Below the pieces are notes generated by a model. It searched no databases, was not told where the DNA came from, and worked only from the letters and a program-made list of their open reading frames with translations. A DNA stretch of 36,359 bases. It comes from Bacteroidia bacterium (GTDB lineage: Bacteria > Bacteroidota > Bacteroidia > Bacteroidales > VadinHA17). The position numbers and the translations under genes were made by a program. Shown here piece after piece: positions 26,418 to 33,360 of this stretch (the first letter of the stretch is position 1; each line of letters starts with the position of its first letter). The stretch covers positions 1 to 36,359 of the forward strand of contig JAPLEB010000158.1 in NCBI GenBank assembly GCA_026391555.1, written 5' to 3'.

Positions 26418-26999
26418 TCAAATACCAATGAAAAAAAGAAGAATCACCAGGTAATCCTTAAGAGTTTCGCGCAGTCGGGCAAGTGCAATTTTAATCTGGG
26501 TTTTAACGGTATTTACTGAAATTCCAAGCTTGTCGGCAATATCACTATACTTCATATCTTCGTTACGGCTGAGCATGAATATTTGCCGGCAGGCATCAGG
26601 AAGTTCATTTATGCCGTCATCAAGAATATTCATTATCTCCTTTTCGTATAGTTGCCCCAGTGGATAGTCACTATCCCAGGCAAGTAATTCCTGATCTGAA
26701 TAATCCAGCCTGTCTGTTGATTGATTGTTTATTTTAAGCCGTTCGAGGTAATTAATAGATGTGTTCCGGACGGCCTTTACCAGATACCCTTTAATGGAAG
26801 TAATGATGTCAACTTTTTCCCTGATATTCCATAGCTTAACAAATACATCTGACACAATTTCTTCAGCATCAGAATGATTCCTTACAATATGTTCGGCAAT
26901 AAGACAAAGGAAAATGTAGTACCGTTTGTAGAGTTCTTCAAAAGCAGCAATATCACCCTGTTTGATACCATTAATAAGCTGTTGATTTGAAAATTCCAT
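26418..26999 (-). CDS. ECF RNA polymerase sigma factor, Bacteroidota SusC-linked type
   Basis: A 193-residue sigma factor. Region 2 is about residues 24-88: ELYKRYYIFLCLIAEHIVRN, DAEEIVSDVFVKLWNIR, IKGYLVKAVRNTSINYL. Region 4 is about 128-180: LPDACRQIFMLSRNEDMKYS, DIADKLGISVNTVKTQIKIA. There is no region 3, as in all ECFs. An unusual hydrophobic tail (YLVILLFFIGI, 183-193) closes the protein; such tails occur in some Bacteroidota ECFs and might touch the membrane or the anti-sigma factor. It is the first gene of a sigma, FecR, SusC, SusD order typical of ligand-induced uptake loci. Confidence 0.95.
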   Translation of the reverse strand: MEFSNQQLINGIKQGDIAAFEELYKRYYIFLCLIAEHIVRNHSDAEEIVSDVFVKLWNIREKVDIITSIKGYLVKAVRNTSINYLERLKINNQSTDRLDYSDQELLAWDSDYPLGQLYEKEIMNILDDGINELPDACRQIFMLSRNEDMKYSDIADKLGISVNTVKTQIKIALARLRETLKDYLVILLFFIGI

Positions 27000-27244
27000 C
27001 AGGGTTTATAAATATTGAACTGCAAATTAATATTATTCTCAAAATTAAATATAAAACATTGCAACTATAAAGTTATCCCGGTGTAAACTTTCATTTTAAT
27101 CTCATAAGTCCCTGATTTAAATGTTCAAATCTGTTTTGTCAAATTTGGGATTTACATGAAGGAAAAATATAAACACCCTCTAAAAATCAGGAATTCATGT
27201 TTCCATGCGCAAAGTTAAATAATTTTTCAGAGTGGACTCAACCT

Positions 27245-28588
27245 TCAATTTTCAATTAATTTATCAAGTTCTCTTTCAAGGCGATGCACCAGGTAAAACG
27301 GCAGATTGAGCAGGGTAAATTCAGTTCCGGAAATAGTTTTGGTTTTTTCGACTGAATAAGCACCCTGCCATACACGCACGGCAAGGTGGTGTGGGGCGTG
27401 ATCCATGAACTGATGCAGCGACCGAAGCTTGCCGATGCTACCGGATTTTACTTCGATAGGGATCAATTTCCCGTTGTATTGAAACAAATAATCGATTTCG
27501 GCACTTGATTGTTTTTTCTCCCTAACCCAAAACTGAAGCTTATTCATAATACTATTCGACATGGCAAGCAATTCCTGTCCGGTAATGTGTTCCGCGATTC
27601 GTCCTCTGTAAACATCGGCGATATCCTCGGTGGATAGTATATCCTTCACCATATTGGTTGAGTAATTAATCAGTCCCGTGTCAAGGGTATGCAGACGAGG
27701 TTTCAATTTCAGTTTTGGTAATGCAGAAACTGATAATTCAGTAGTTGGGTATACCAATTGAAACAGTAATGTTTTTTCAAGTGTAGTAAATGCCTCTTTC
27801 ATTTCGCGGAACTTGTAAGTTGAACCGCCAAAATTTTCGATCGTAATGCGATTCCCGGCTATTTCAAAAGCTGTGGTAAGTATATGCCTGATATACTGCA
27901 CTTGTGACAAGGATGGTGCGTATTTCTCCACGTCTTCGATATACGATTTCAGGAGACTTTCATAAATAGGCTGCAAGGCAGTAAGATCCTTGTTTCTGGC
28001 ATACTGTTCTACTACCTGAGGCATTCCGCCAATGGTCAAATATTTTTTGAATAACCGCATTAATTGGATGTGCGCGAAGGCAGGAACTTCATCCCTGTTG
28101 AGCAGATCAAGGCTTTGGTTTTCGCCGGTTGCAGCCAGAAATTCACGGAACGAAACTGGATGCAGCATCATAAATTCCACCCTTCCTACCGGGTAAGATA
28201 TTTTTCGATCCATAATCGTTTCGAGAAGCGAACCGGCGGCAATGACAAGCAAGTCACCGGCTTCTTCCTTAAAATAGCGCAACAATGCCACTGCTTTGGG
28301 GCAGTTCTGAATTTCGTCGATAAAAATCAGGGTTCGGCCTGAATAACGGTCTTTTTTAGCATAAAAAAACAATGCCATCAACAGATCCTGAAACGGATAG
28401 GAAGTTTCAAATATCATCCGTTCTTCCTCTTTTTCAAGATTAAGGGCTATGTATTGATCGAACTCTTTGGCGAACATTTCAACCGCTGTGGTTTTACCAA
28501 CTTGTCTGGCTCCTCTTAATACCAATGGTTTGCGGTTATCCCTTACCGCCCATTCCTTTAGATTTTTGATAATTTCCCTGTAGAACAT
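27245..28588 (-). CDS. AAA ATPase with DUF4143 C-terminal domain
   Basis: A 447-residue protein. Walker A is GARQVGKT (26-33), Walker B LIFIDEIQ (87-94), and a sensor-like region LLVIAAGSLLE follows. The second half matches the DUF4143 plan: a winged-helix-like middle (YLTIGGMPQVVEQY, NRITIENFGGSTYKFREMKE) and a C-terminal nuclease-like fold with AEIDYLFQYNGKLIPIEVKSG, which has the Asp and Glu-x-Lys spacing of PD-(D/E)XK enzymes. The family's role is not established; members are frequent in accessory regions of Bacteroidota. It is a different subtype from the ATPases at 29208 and 30790. It stands alone, 246 nt from the ECF operon, with the truncated ATPase copy just upstream. Confidence 0.9.
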   Translation of the reverse strand: MFYREIIKNLKEWAVRDNRKPLVLRGARQVGKTTAVEMFAKEFDQYIALNLEKEEERMIFETSYPFQDLLMALFFYAKKDRYSGRTLIFIDEIQNCPKAVALLRYFKEEAGDLLVIAAGSLLETIMDRKISYPVGRVEFMMLHPVSFREFLAATGENQSLDLLNRDEVPAFAHIQLMRLFKKYLTIGGMPQVVEQYARNKDLTALQPIYESLLKSYIEDVEKYAPSLSQVQYIRHILTTAFEIAGNRITIENFGGSTYKFREMKEAFTTLEKTLLFQLVYPTTELSVSALPKLKLKPRLHTLDTGLINYSTNMVKDILSTEDIADVYRGRIAEHITGQELLAMSNSIMNKLQFWVREKKQSSAEIDYLFQYNGKLIPIEVKSGSIGKLRSLHQFMDHAPHHLAVRVWQGAYSVEKTKTISGTEFTLLNLPFYLVHRLERELDKLIEN

Positions 28589-28696
28589 GTTTAGTTCGTA
28601 TTAAAGTCAGGGATAAATATACAAATTATTGTAGAATAGTAAGGGTATATTTTAAAAATATATGTATAGATGTCAGGGTAATTACCAGTATTTCCA

Positions 28697-29032
28697 TTAC
28701 AAACAAGCGCTCATGGCATCAGCAAAATGAATAAACCTGAAATTTTTTTTTTGAACAACCCGAATCTTGTTTATTCACTGGCTGATAACCAATCGAATCA
28801 GGGAACGTTAAGGGAAACTTTCTTTTTGAATCAGCTTCGGGTTCTTCATAAAATTAACTGGTCTGAAAAGGGTGATTTTCTGGTTGACGATAAACATACC
28901 TTTGAGATTGGCGGCAAAAATAGGAACCGCAAACAAATTACAGGAATTGAAAACGCGTTTGTAGCCGCCGACAATATTGAATACTCACAACAAAACAAGA
29001 TCCCATTGTGGCTTTTTGGATTTTTGTATTAA
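28697..29032 (+). pseudogene. Truncated duplicate: 3' end of the ATPase gene at 30790-31986
   Basis: Codon for codon this matches the last about 111 codons of the downstream ATPase (from LQTSAHGISK / LQTSAHGISKMNKPE to WLFGFLY), with few differences. The frame is intact to the stop at 29032, but the Walker motifs and all of the 5' part are missing. Similarity begins abruptly at about 28695, next to the start region of the minus-strand ATPase at 28588. An internal ATG (28727) could yield a 101-residue peptide with no ATPase core. The copy looks recent, because most synonymous positions are also unchanged. Confidence 0.8.
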
Positions 29033-29053
29033 GAAAAAATATTAATCTTTTGG

Positions 29054-29116
29054 CTGCCTGATCACAATAAAATAGTTCAGGATGAGGATCATAAGCTTAC
29101 GTGGGGTTCATAATCC
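29054..29116. repeat. Short repeat, copy 1 of 3
   Basis: About 63 nt beginning CTGCCTGATCACAATAAAAT and containing TAGTTCAGGATGAGGATCAT. It matches 30611-30672 with a few mismatches, and its first half matches 32007-32037. It lies 21 nt behind the truncated ATPase copy, exactly where copy 3 lies behind the complete ATPase gene. Confidence 0.8.
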
Positions 29117-29211
29117 ACGCGGAAATTTTACATGAAAAAATCCGGCCGGAGCAGATTGCAATTGAAAAAATTAAACTTTCAAAAGAATTGGAGAAAGAGG
29201 CCGTCAATTAA
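29101..29211 (+). pseudogene. Possible gene remnant, C-terminal peptide of unknown family
   Basis: One plus-strand frame, open only from 29095 and ending at TAA 29209-29211, reads HEKIRPEQIAIEKIKLSK and then ELEKEAVN. The amphipathic, Lys/Glu-rich, helix-like composition looks like the genuine C-terminus of a protein and not chance translation. No ATG start is present in this frame; GTG 29101 would give 36 residues. It overlaps the repeat copy 1 at its 5' end and meets the stop of the convergent ATPase gene (29208). Probably the 3' tip of a lost gene. I do not recognise the family. Confidence 0.3.
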
Positions 29212-30347
29212 ATAATCTCCGAATTCCACAGTGCCTTAAGAAAATGTTCTGCCGGAATAATTTCCACGCCATTCATAACCCTGGGATATTTATCTAAAGA
29301 TACAATAATGGTTCTCGCGTGCAAGAAATCTTCTTTAAATGCTTTTAATCCTTTCAGGTGGCGTGATTTTACCTCGTCTGTTGATTTTATTTCAATAGCA
29401 ATACGTCCATTCCCAATAATCACATCTACCTCATATCCGGAACTTGTTCTCCAATAAGTAATATTTTCTGATGATTGAGTGTAACCCAAATATGCAATCA
29501 ATTCCTGAATAACAAAATGCTCGAATGAATGACCAAAAATTTCTGTTCCGGGGTGTATGTTTTTCCGATTCAGTAAGTAATTTGCAATACCAACATCAAA
29601 AAAATAAAATTTGGGTGACTGAATTGCCCGGCGTTTTAAAGTAGCAGTAAATCCTGGGATAAGATACCCAATCATAGAGTCGTTCAAAATTTCAAAATAA
29701 TCTTTTACTGTCCGATGATCGATACCGCAATCCTGAGCAATGTTTTTATAAACAATCATTTCACCATTACTCATTGCAGCAACTTCTAAAAAACGAGAAA
29801 AAGATTTTAAATTTCTGGATAAAGCTTCTTCTCTGATTTCCTCATTCAAATACACACCAATATATGCACCAAATCGTTCCCATGGATTATTAATCATATA
29901 GTGCCTGGGGATCAACCCATTATTAACAGCCTTAATCAAATTAAAATCCGGAATTTCTGAGCTGACCAGAGGAAAAAGTATTTTTTTCAAAGCTCTCCCT
30001 CCCAGCAAATTTGCTTTGCTTCGAATTAATTTCCGAGGGCTTGATCCACACAAAATAAAGCGAATCTTTTTTTTATGAATCAAAGCGTGTATTTCATCTA
30101 AAAGTTGAGGCACTTTCTGTATCTCATCAATAATCACCAGATCACCCTCATTCATTGATTCTAATTCCTCACTCAGCAATGAAGGCCGACGCAGGAACCG
30201 CTCAAATTCTCTGGCTTGTAATAAATCATAATATCTTGCTTGCGGATATAATTGCTCAAGCAAAGTTGTTTTACCTACCTGACGAGCTCCCCATAAAAAG
30301 ACACTGTCATTATTTTCATCTTCTAAAGATAATTTGCGGATATACAT
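29208..30347 (-). CDS. AAA ATPase with DUF4143 C-terminal domain
   Basis: A 379-residue protein. Walker A is GARQVGKT (20-27), Walker B VIIDEIQ (71-77), with FILCGSSPRKLIR as sensor segment. The C-terminal DUF4143 part has a helix-turn-helix-like stretch (IAQDCGIDHRTVKDYFEIL) and a nuclease-like end with SGYEVDVIIGNGRIAIEIKS, carrying the Asp and Glu-x-Lys residues expected for a PD-(D/E)XK fold. The segment preceding it (FFDVGIANYLLNRK) is also family-typical. The cellular role of the family is not known. It is read from its own promoter (candidate -7 at 30393-30400) and lies between repeat copies 1 and 2, so it may have been inserted into or retained within a duplicated segment. Confidence 0.9.
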   Translation of the reverse strand: MYIRKLSLEDENNDSVFLWGARQVGKTTLLEQLYPQARYYDLLQAREFERFLRRPSLLSEELESMNEGDLVIIDEIQKVPQLLDEIHALIHKKKIRFILCGSSPRKLIRSKANLLGGRALKKILFPLVSSEIPDFNLIKAVNNGLIPRHYMINNPWERFGAYIGVYLNEEIREEALSRNLKSFSRFLEVAAMSNGEMIVYKNIAQDCGIDHRTVKDYFEILNDSMIGYLIPGFTATLKRRAIQSPKFYFFDVGIANYLLNRKNIHPGTEIFGHSFEHFVIQELIAYLGYTQSSENITYWRTSSGYEVDVIIGNGRIAIEIKSTDEVKSRHLKGLKAFKEDFLHARTIIVSLDKYPRVMNGVEIIPAEHFLKALWNSEII

Positions 30348-30392
30348 AGCATCAATTGTAATTATATCATGATAAAATTACATTATATATCA

Positions 30393-30400
30393 CAAAAATA
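30393..30400 (-). promoter_or_regulatory. Candidate promoter -7 box of the ATPase gene at 30347
   Basis: Reads TATTTTTG on the minus strand, matching TAnnTTTG. A TTTG (complement of 30423-30426) lies 22 nt upstream, slightly wider than the usual -33 spacing. The box is 45 nt from the start codon. Confidence 0.4.
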
Positions 30401-30453
30401 TAACTATTTTTCCAATAAACAACAAAAGTATATGTTTTTAGTCTTTAGTGTTA

Positions 30454-30469
30454 CTCGTTTCCGAACGAG
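30454..30469. repeat. Small GC-rich hairpin, REP-like
   Basis: CTCGTT / AACGAG with a TCCG loop, 6-bp perfect stem, followed by GAGGAGG. It lies in otherwise AT-rich intergenic DNA between divergent ATPase genes. It could be a dispersed palindromic element or a weak terminator; no T-run follows on the plus strand. Confidence 0.35.
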
Positions 30470-30610
30470 GAGGAGGTAGTCAATTGCTCTGAAAGCAGGA
30501 CAAAAAAATCATTTTTTTGATAAATAGTTTATTTCCGGTTAACCCACATTGCAGCTTTGGATTTGTAATGTGCTGATATTATGAGCAAAAAAACCGCTAC
30601 CCCATGTTAA

Positions 30611-30672
30611 CTGCCCGATCATAATAAAATAGTTCAGGATGAGGATCATAAACTTAACCGGGGTTCATAACC
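30611..30672. repeat. Short repeat, copy 2 of 3
   Basis: Begins CTGCCCGATCATAATAAAAT and contains the same TAGTTCAGGATGAGGATCAT core as copy 1. It lies about 118 nt upstream of the complete ATPase gene at 30790, so that gene is bracketed by copies 2 and 3. Confidence 0.8.
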
Positions 30673-30732
30673 TGAGTTGAAGTGAATTGATCATTACAAA
30701 CAAAAGAAAGTAAAAAATAACCAAAAAAATCA

Positions 30733-30758
30733 TAATTGACAGATGCATCTGTCAATTA
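30733..30758. promoter_or_regulatory. 26-bp perfect palindrome, probable operator
   Basis: TAATTGACAGATG followed by its exact reverse complement, with no loop. It ends 6 nt before the -7 box of the ATPase gene, covering the -10 to -40 area of the promoter. A dimeric DNA-binding protein such as a repressor is the expected reader. No obvious repressor gene is adjacent; autoregulation by the ATPase's own winged-helix-like domain is possible but speculative. Confidence 0.65.
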
Positions 30759-30763
30759 ATTAC

Positions 30764-30771
30764 TATTTTTG
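30764..30771 (+). promoter_or_regulatory. Candidate promoter -7 box of the ATPase gene at 30790
   Basis: TATTTTTG matches TAnnTTTG. Transcription should begin about 30777, giving a leader of about a dozen bases before ATG 30790. The box overlaps a TTG at 30769 that is in frame with the gene, which argues against that TTG as start. Confidence 0.5.
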
Positions 30772-30789
30772 CAAAAAGCATTTGGCAAA

Positions 30790-31986
30790 ATGGAAAAACT
30801 ATTTCAATTTTCGGTTTCAAGGATTAACTCCGCAGAAACCTCCTTTAAACGTTATTTATGGAAAAAAATCAATTGGAACAACAGGTTAATTGCAATAACC
30901 GGAGCCAGAGGTGTTGGAAAAACTACCTTGCTACTGCAGTATATCAAGGAGAACCTGAATGAAAGACCCGATGAAGTCATTTATGTAAACATGGATGATT
31001 TATACTTTTCAAAAAATGCCCTTGTTGATTTTGCAGATAATTTTGTAAAAAGAGGAGGGAATTATCTTTTTCTGGATGAAGTTCACAAATACAAAAACTG
31101 GTCGCAGGAGATCAAGAATTGCTATGACTATTTTCCCGACCTTAAAATTGTCTTAACCGGTTCCTCAGCTTTAAATATTTATAAAGGGAAAGCTGATTTG
31201 AGCAGGAGAGCCATGCTTTATAAATTGCATGGCTTATCTTTCAGGGAGTTTATCGCATTGAAATATAATTATATTTTTCCTGTTTTAGAGTTGGATGATC
31301 TTCTGAATAATGCGCCCAAAAAAATTCCGGCTATTCTGGAGAAAATTAAACCTTTGAAACTTTTTGAAGAATATCTCCAATTCGGATACTATCCCTTTTT
31401 CAGGGAAGGTGAAGACGAATTTCAAATCAGGCTAAAACAAACAGTTAACCATATATTAGACAGCGATTTGCCATCAGTTGAAAAAATTGATTTTAATGCT
31501 GTACACTATTTAAGAAAGCTGGTATCCATACTGGCAGAGATTGTCCCGTACAAGCCCAATATTGTAAAACTTAGTCAACAGGTCGGTGTAAGTCGCGAGA
31601 CACTTGTACGCTATCTGTATCTGTTAGAGAAAGCGGATCTGTTAATCCTATTACAAACAAGTGCCCATGGTATCAGCAAAATGAATAAACCTGAAAAAAT
31701 ATATCTGAACAATCCGAATCTTGTATATTCACTGGCCGATAACCAATCGAATCAGGGAACGTTAAGGGAAACTTTCTTTTTGAATCAGCTTCAGGTTCTT
31801 CATAAAATCAGCAGGTCAGAAAAGAGTGATTTTCTGGTTGACGATAAACATACCTTTGAGATTGGCGGCAAAAATAAGAACCGCAAACAAATTGCAGGAA
31901 TTGAAAACGCGTTTGTGGCCGCCGACAATATTGAATTCTCCCAGGGAAACAAGATCCCATTGTGGCTATTTGGTTTTCTATATTAA
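30790..31986 (+). CDS. AAA ATPase, DUF4143-related, without clear nuclease motif
   Basis: A 398-residue protein from ATG 30790 (MEKLFQFSVS); an in-frame TTG at 30769 falls inside the promoter box. Walker A is GARGVGKT (38-45), Walker B YLFLDEVH (92-99), and the sensor stretch is IVLTGSSALNIYKGKADLSR. The middle carries LFEEYLQFGYYPFFREGEDE and an HTH-like VKLSQQVGVSRETLVRYLYL. The C-terminus (DFLVDDKHTFEIGGKNK, then IPLWLFGFLY) keeps Asp and Glu residues but lacks the Glu-x-Lys of the other two ATPases, so a nuclease activity is less likely. Function unknown. A truncated copy of its 3' end lies at 28697-29032, and repeat copies 2 and 3 flank it. Confidence 0.9.
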   Translation: MEKLFQFSVSRINSAETSFKRYLWKKINWNNRLIAITGARGVGKTTLLLQYIKENLNERPDEVIYVNMDDLYFSKNALVDFADNFVKRGGNYLFLDEVHKYKNWSQEIKNCYDYFPDLKIVLTGSSALNIYKGKADLSRRAMLYKLHGLSFREFIALKYNYIFPVLELDDLLNNAPKKIPAILEKIKPLKLFEEYLQFGYYPFFREGEDEFQIRLKQTVNHILDSDLPSVEKIDFNAVHYLRKLVSILAEIVPYKPNIVKLSQQVGVSRETLVRYLYLLEKADLLILLQTSAHGISKMNKPEKIYLNNPNLVYSLADNQSNQGTLRETFFLNQLQVLHKISRSEKSDFLVDDKHTFEIGGKNKNRKQIAGIENAFVAADNIEFSQGNKIPLWLFGFLY

Positions 31987-32006
31987 GAAGAAACATTATC
32001 CTTTGG

Positions 32007-32037
32007 CTGCCCGATCATAATAAAATAGTTCAGGATG
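32007..32037. repeat. Short repeat, copy 3 of 3 (shortened)
   Basis: 31 nt identical to the first half of copy 2 (CTGCCCGATCATAATAAAAT and on to GGATG); the second half is absent. Like copy 1 it is preceded by a CTTTTGG/CCTTTGG-type junction 20 nt after the ATPase stop codon. Confidence 0.75.
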
Positions 32038-32246
32038 CCTGTTAATAATAGTATAAAACAGACGACTGGAAATAATTAAAGTGATTGGAGTAAACTGCCT
32101 GTGAATTTAATTATTACATATTCTGCAATAATTCATCGTCAAAAATTTAAACAAATCTATTCATATTCATATTATTTAATTTAACCTCCTTTCGCTTTGC
32201 GTTGATTATCCCCAGATACGGGAATGGGGTATTTTCGCGACGGTTT

Positions 32247-32384
32247 TCACACCGTAAACGAGTGATTGCAGTGCCTTTGCTCAAAGGTTGATATACCAGT
32301 CCCATCAACTGCTACCTGATAGGATTTACCCAAAAATCGAAACTTGCGTAATATTTTTTGCAATCTATTGTAACTGTTTAATCC
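32247..32384 (-). pseudogene. Degraded transposase fragment (DDE type)
   Basis: A minus-strand frame of 45 codons between stops contains KFRFLGKSYQVAVDGTGIST and then FEQRHCNH. The VAVDGTG core followed by a His-Cys-x-His segment recalls the region around the first catalytic Asp of an IS4/IS1634-like transposase group common in Bacteroidota. The frame is broken on both sides (stops at 32387 and 32247), and no start, other catalytic residues or terminal inverted repeats are visible. It is therefore a remnant of an insertion sequence. Further eroded pieces may extend to about 32170. Confidence 0.45.
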
Positions 32385-32455
32385 TCAACAATATTTATTT
32401 TGAGCTGAATCTTTGACATAACCAGGGATTTATTAATATTCTCTGGAATTATATG

Positions 32456-32463
32456 TAACTTTG
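32456..32463 (+). promoter_or_regulatory. Candidate -7 box immediately before the HEPN gene
   Basis: TAACTTTG matches TAnnTTTG and ends only 4 nt before the ATG at 32468. Transcription would start at or within a base or two of the start codon, so the mRNA may be leaderless. No strong -33 element is seen. Confidence 0.4.
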
Positions 32464-32467
32464 TCTT

Positions 32468-32851
32468 ATGGAAAATGAGAGAAGACATGAAGAATGGTAT
32501 TTTCAATCAGATTATGATTTGGAAACAGCATTTGATATGTTTAAATCTGGCCGATATGTCTACAGTATTTTCATGAGTCATTTAAGTTTAGAAAAGGCAT
32601 TAAAAGGTTTATTGGTAAAATCTAAAGGTGAGTTTCCTTCAAAATCGCACAGTTTAATTTACTTTGTTGAAAAGATGGAATTAAAGATGGATGATTCATA
32701 CTATGAATTTCTTTTTACGCTTAATAAAATTTCTGTCCCAACCCGATATCCTGAAGATTTGCGAAAATTAGTTTCTTCATATACCAAAGAACGGACTAAT
32801 AATATCATTAATAGAACGAAAGAAATTCAATCATGGATAAAGCAACAATAA
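32468..32851 (+). CDS. HEPN-domain protein, toxin-like partner of an MNT nucleotidyltransferase
   Basis: A 127-residue, all-helical protein of the HEPN family (PF05168-like). The pattern SDYDLETAFDMFKSGRYVYS, LSLEKALKGLLVKSKG and SHSLIYFVEKM (His61), with PTRYPEDL (91-98), matches the family layout. The canonical R-x4-6-H RNase motif of toxic HEPN proteins is not obvious, although this PF05168 branch often lacks it. The gene overlaps the following MNT gene by 19 nt, the usual organisation of HEPN/MNT type VII toxin-antitoxin pairs, in which the MNT protein AMPylates the HEPN partner. Toxicity is inferred from the family, not shown. Confidence 0.85.
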   Translation: MENERRHEEWYFQSDYDLETAFDMFKSGRYVYSIFMSHLSLEKALKGLLVKSKGEFPSKSHSLIYFVEKMELKMDDSYYEFLFTLNKISVPTRYPEDLRKLVSSYTKERTNNIINRTKEIQSWIKQQ

Positions 32852-33150
32852 ATGAGATTATTCAATACCTTAAGGATCTACTAATTAAAAATGGATTAAA
32901 TGTAGATTCAATTGCATTATTTGGATCTGCTTTAACAGGTGAAATGCATGAAGGCAGTGATATTGATTTAATAATCATATCTACGGATTTTAGGGATAAG
33001 GACATATTTGAACGTTCACAAATGACTATGAAACCTGAGGTAGCCACTCTTAAAAAATACAAAGTTTCAATGGATGTTATTAATTTGTCTCCCGAGGAAT
33101 ATGATGACTCCAAAGTTAAGATGTACTATCATAGTAAAATAGTTGCATAA
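32833..33150 (+). CDS. MNT-type minimal nucleotidyltransferase, antitoxin-like
   Basis: A 105-residue protein with the nucleotidyltransferase core IALFGSALTGEMHEGSDID: Gly31-Ser32, then ten residues, then Asp43-x-Asp45, the metal-binding pair. A later MDVINL (Asp81) could supply the third acidic residue. Size and motif are those of stand-alone MNT domains. It starts inside the HEPN gene (19-nt overlap), indicating translational coupling. In characterised HEPN/MNT systems the MNT enzyme neutralises the HEPN RNase by transferring AMP groups; the same is likely here because all visible catalytic residues are intact. Confidence 0.9.
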   Translation: MDKATINEIIQYLKDLLIKNGLNVDSIALFGSALTGEMHEGSDIDLIIISTDFRDKDIFERSQMTMKPEVATLKKYKVSMDVINLSPEEYDDSKVKMYYHSKIVA

Positions 33151-33247
33151 TTTAATTTTCCTGTTTGGTAATTAGTTCCCTGGCACATCGTATGAATCCC
33201 GACCCTCTCCATAAAAAATAGAATATTTTGCAGTTGTATTTATGTAT

Positions 33248-33360
33248 CTACCCCCGGTTATGCGATCTGCCGCCTGGTAAGATGAGAGCCTCGCGGCTGC
33301 GCTGAACTTTGCCGATCTCCGTGTCCATGTCTTTTGCCATGGCGGCGTATCCGGCATTTA
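33248..33360 (-). pseudogene. Small sulfatase-like remnant
   Basis: A minus-strand frame ending at TAG 33248-33250 and open upstream into the 3' end of the esterase gene reads AGYAAMAKDMDTEIGKVQ. This resembles the conserved mid-protein helix of sulfatases (compare YFAAISFVDAQIGRLLDAL of the sulfatase at 17256). The similarity stops after about 17 residues. The stretch is visibly more GC-rich than its surroundings, which suggests a leftover of a foreign or older gene. A different 61-codon frame in the same place (33172-33357) has no recognisable features. Confidence 0.3.

Noticed and set aside
28064-28342. 92-codon plus-strand open frame
   Set aside because: Lies opposite the conserved ATPase core of the 27245-28588 gene; codon pattern supports the minus strand only.
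30769-30789. TTG start seven codons upstream for the ATPase at 30790
   Set aside because: The TTG forms the end of the TATTTTTG -7 box, so it lies upstream of the expected transcription start; ATG 30790 is preferred.
32187-32320. Possible tRNA in the structured, more GC-rich patch upstream of the HEPN gene
   Set aside because: No acceptor stem or T-loop consensus could be placed, and the minus strand of the patch encodes transposase-like residues.
33172-33357. 61-codon minus-strand open frame after the esterase
   Set aside because: No leader, no recognisable domain; another frame of the same DNA shows sulfatase-like residues, so this one is probably a shadow.
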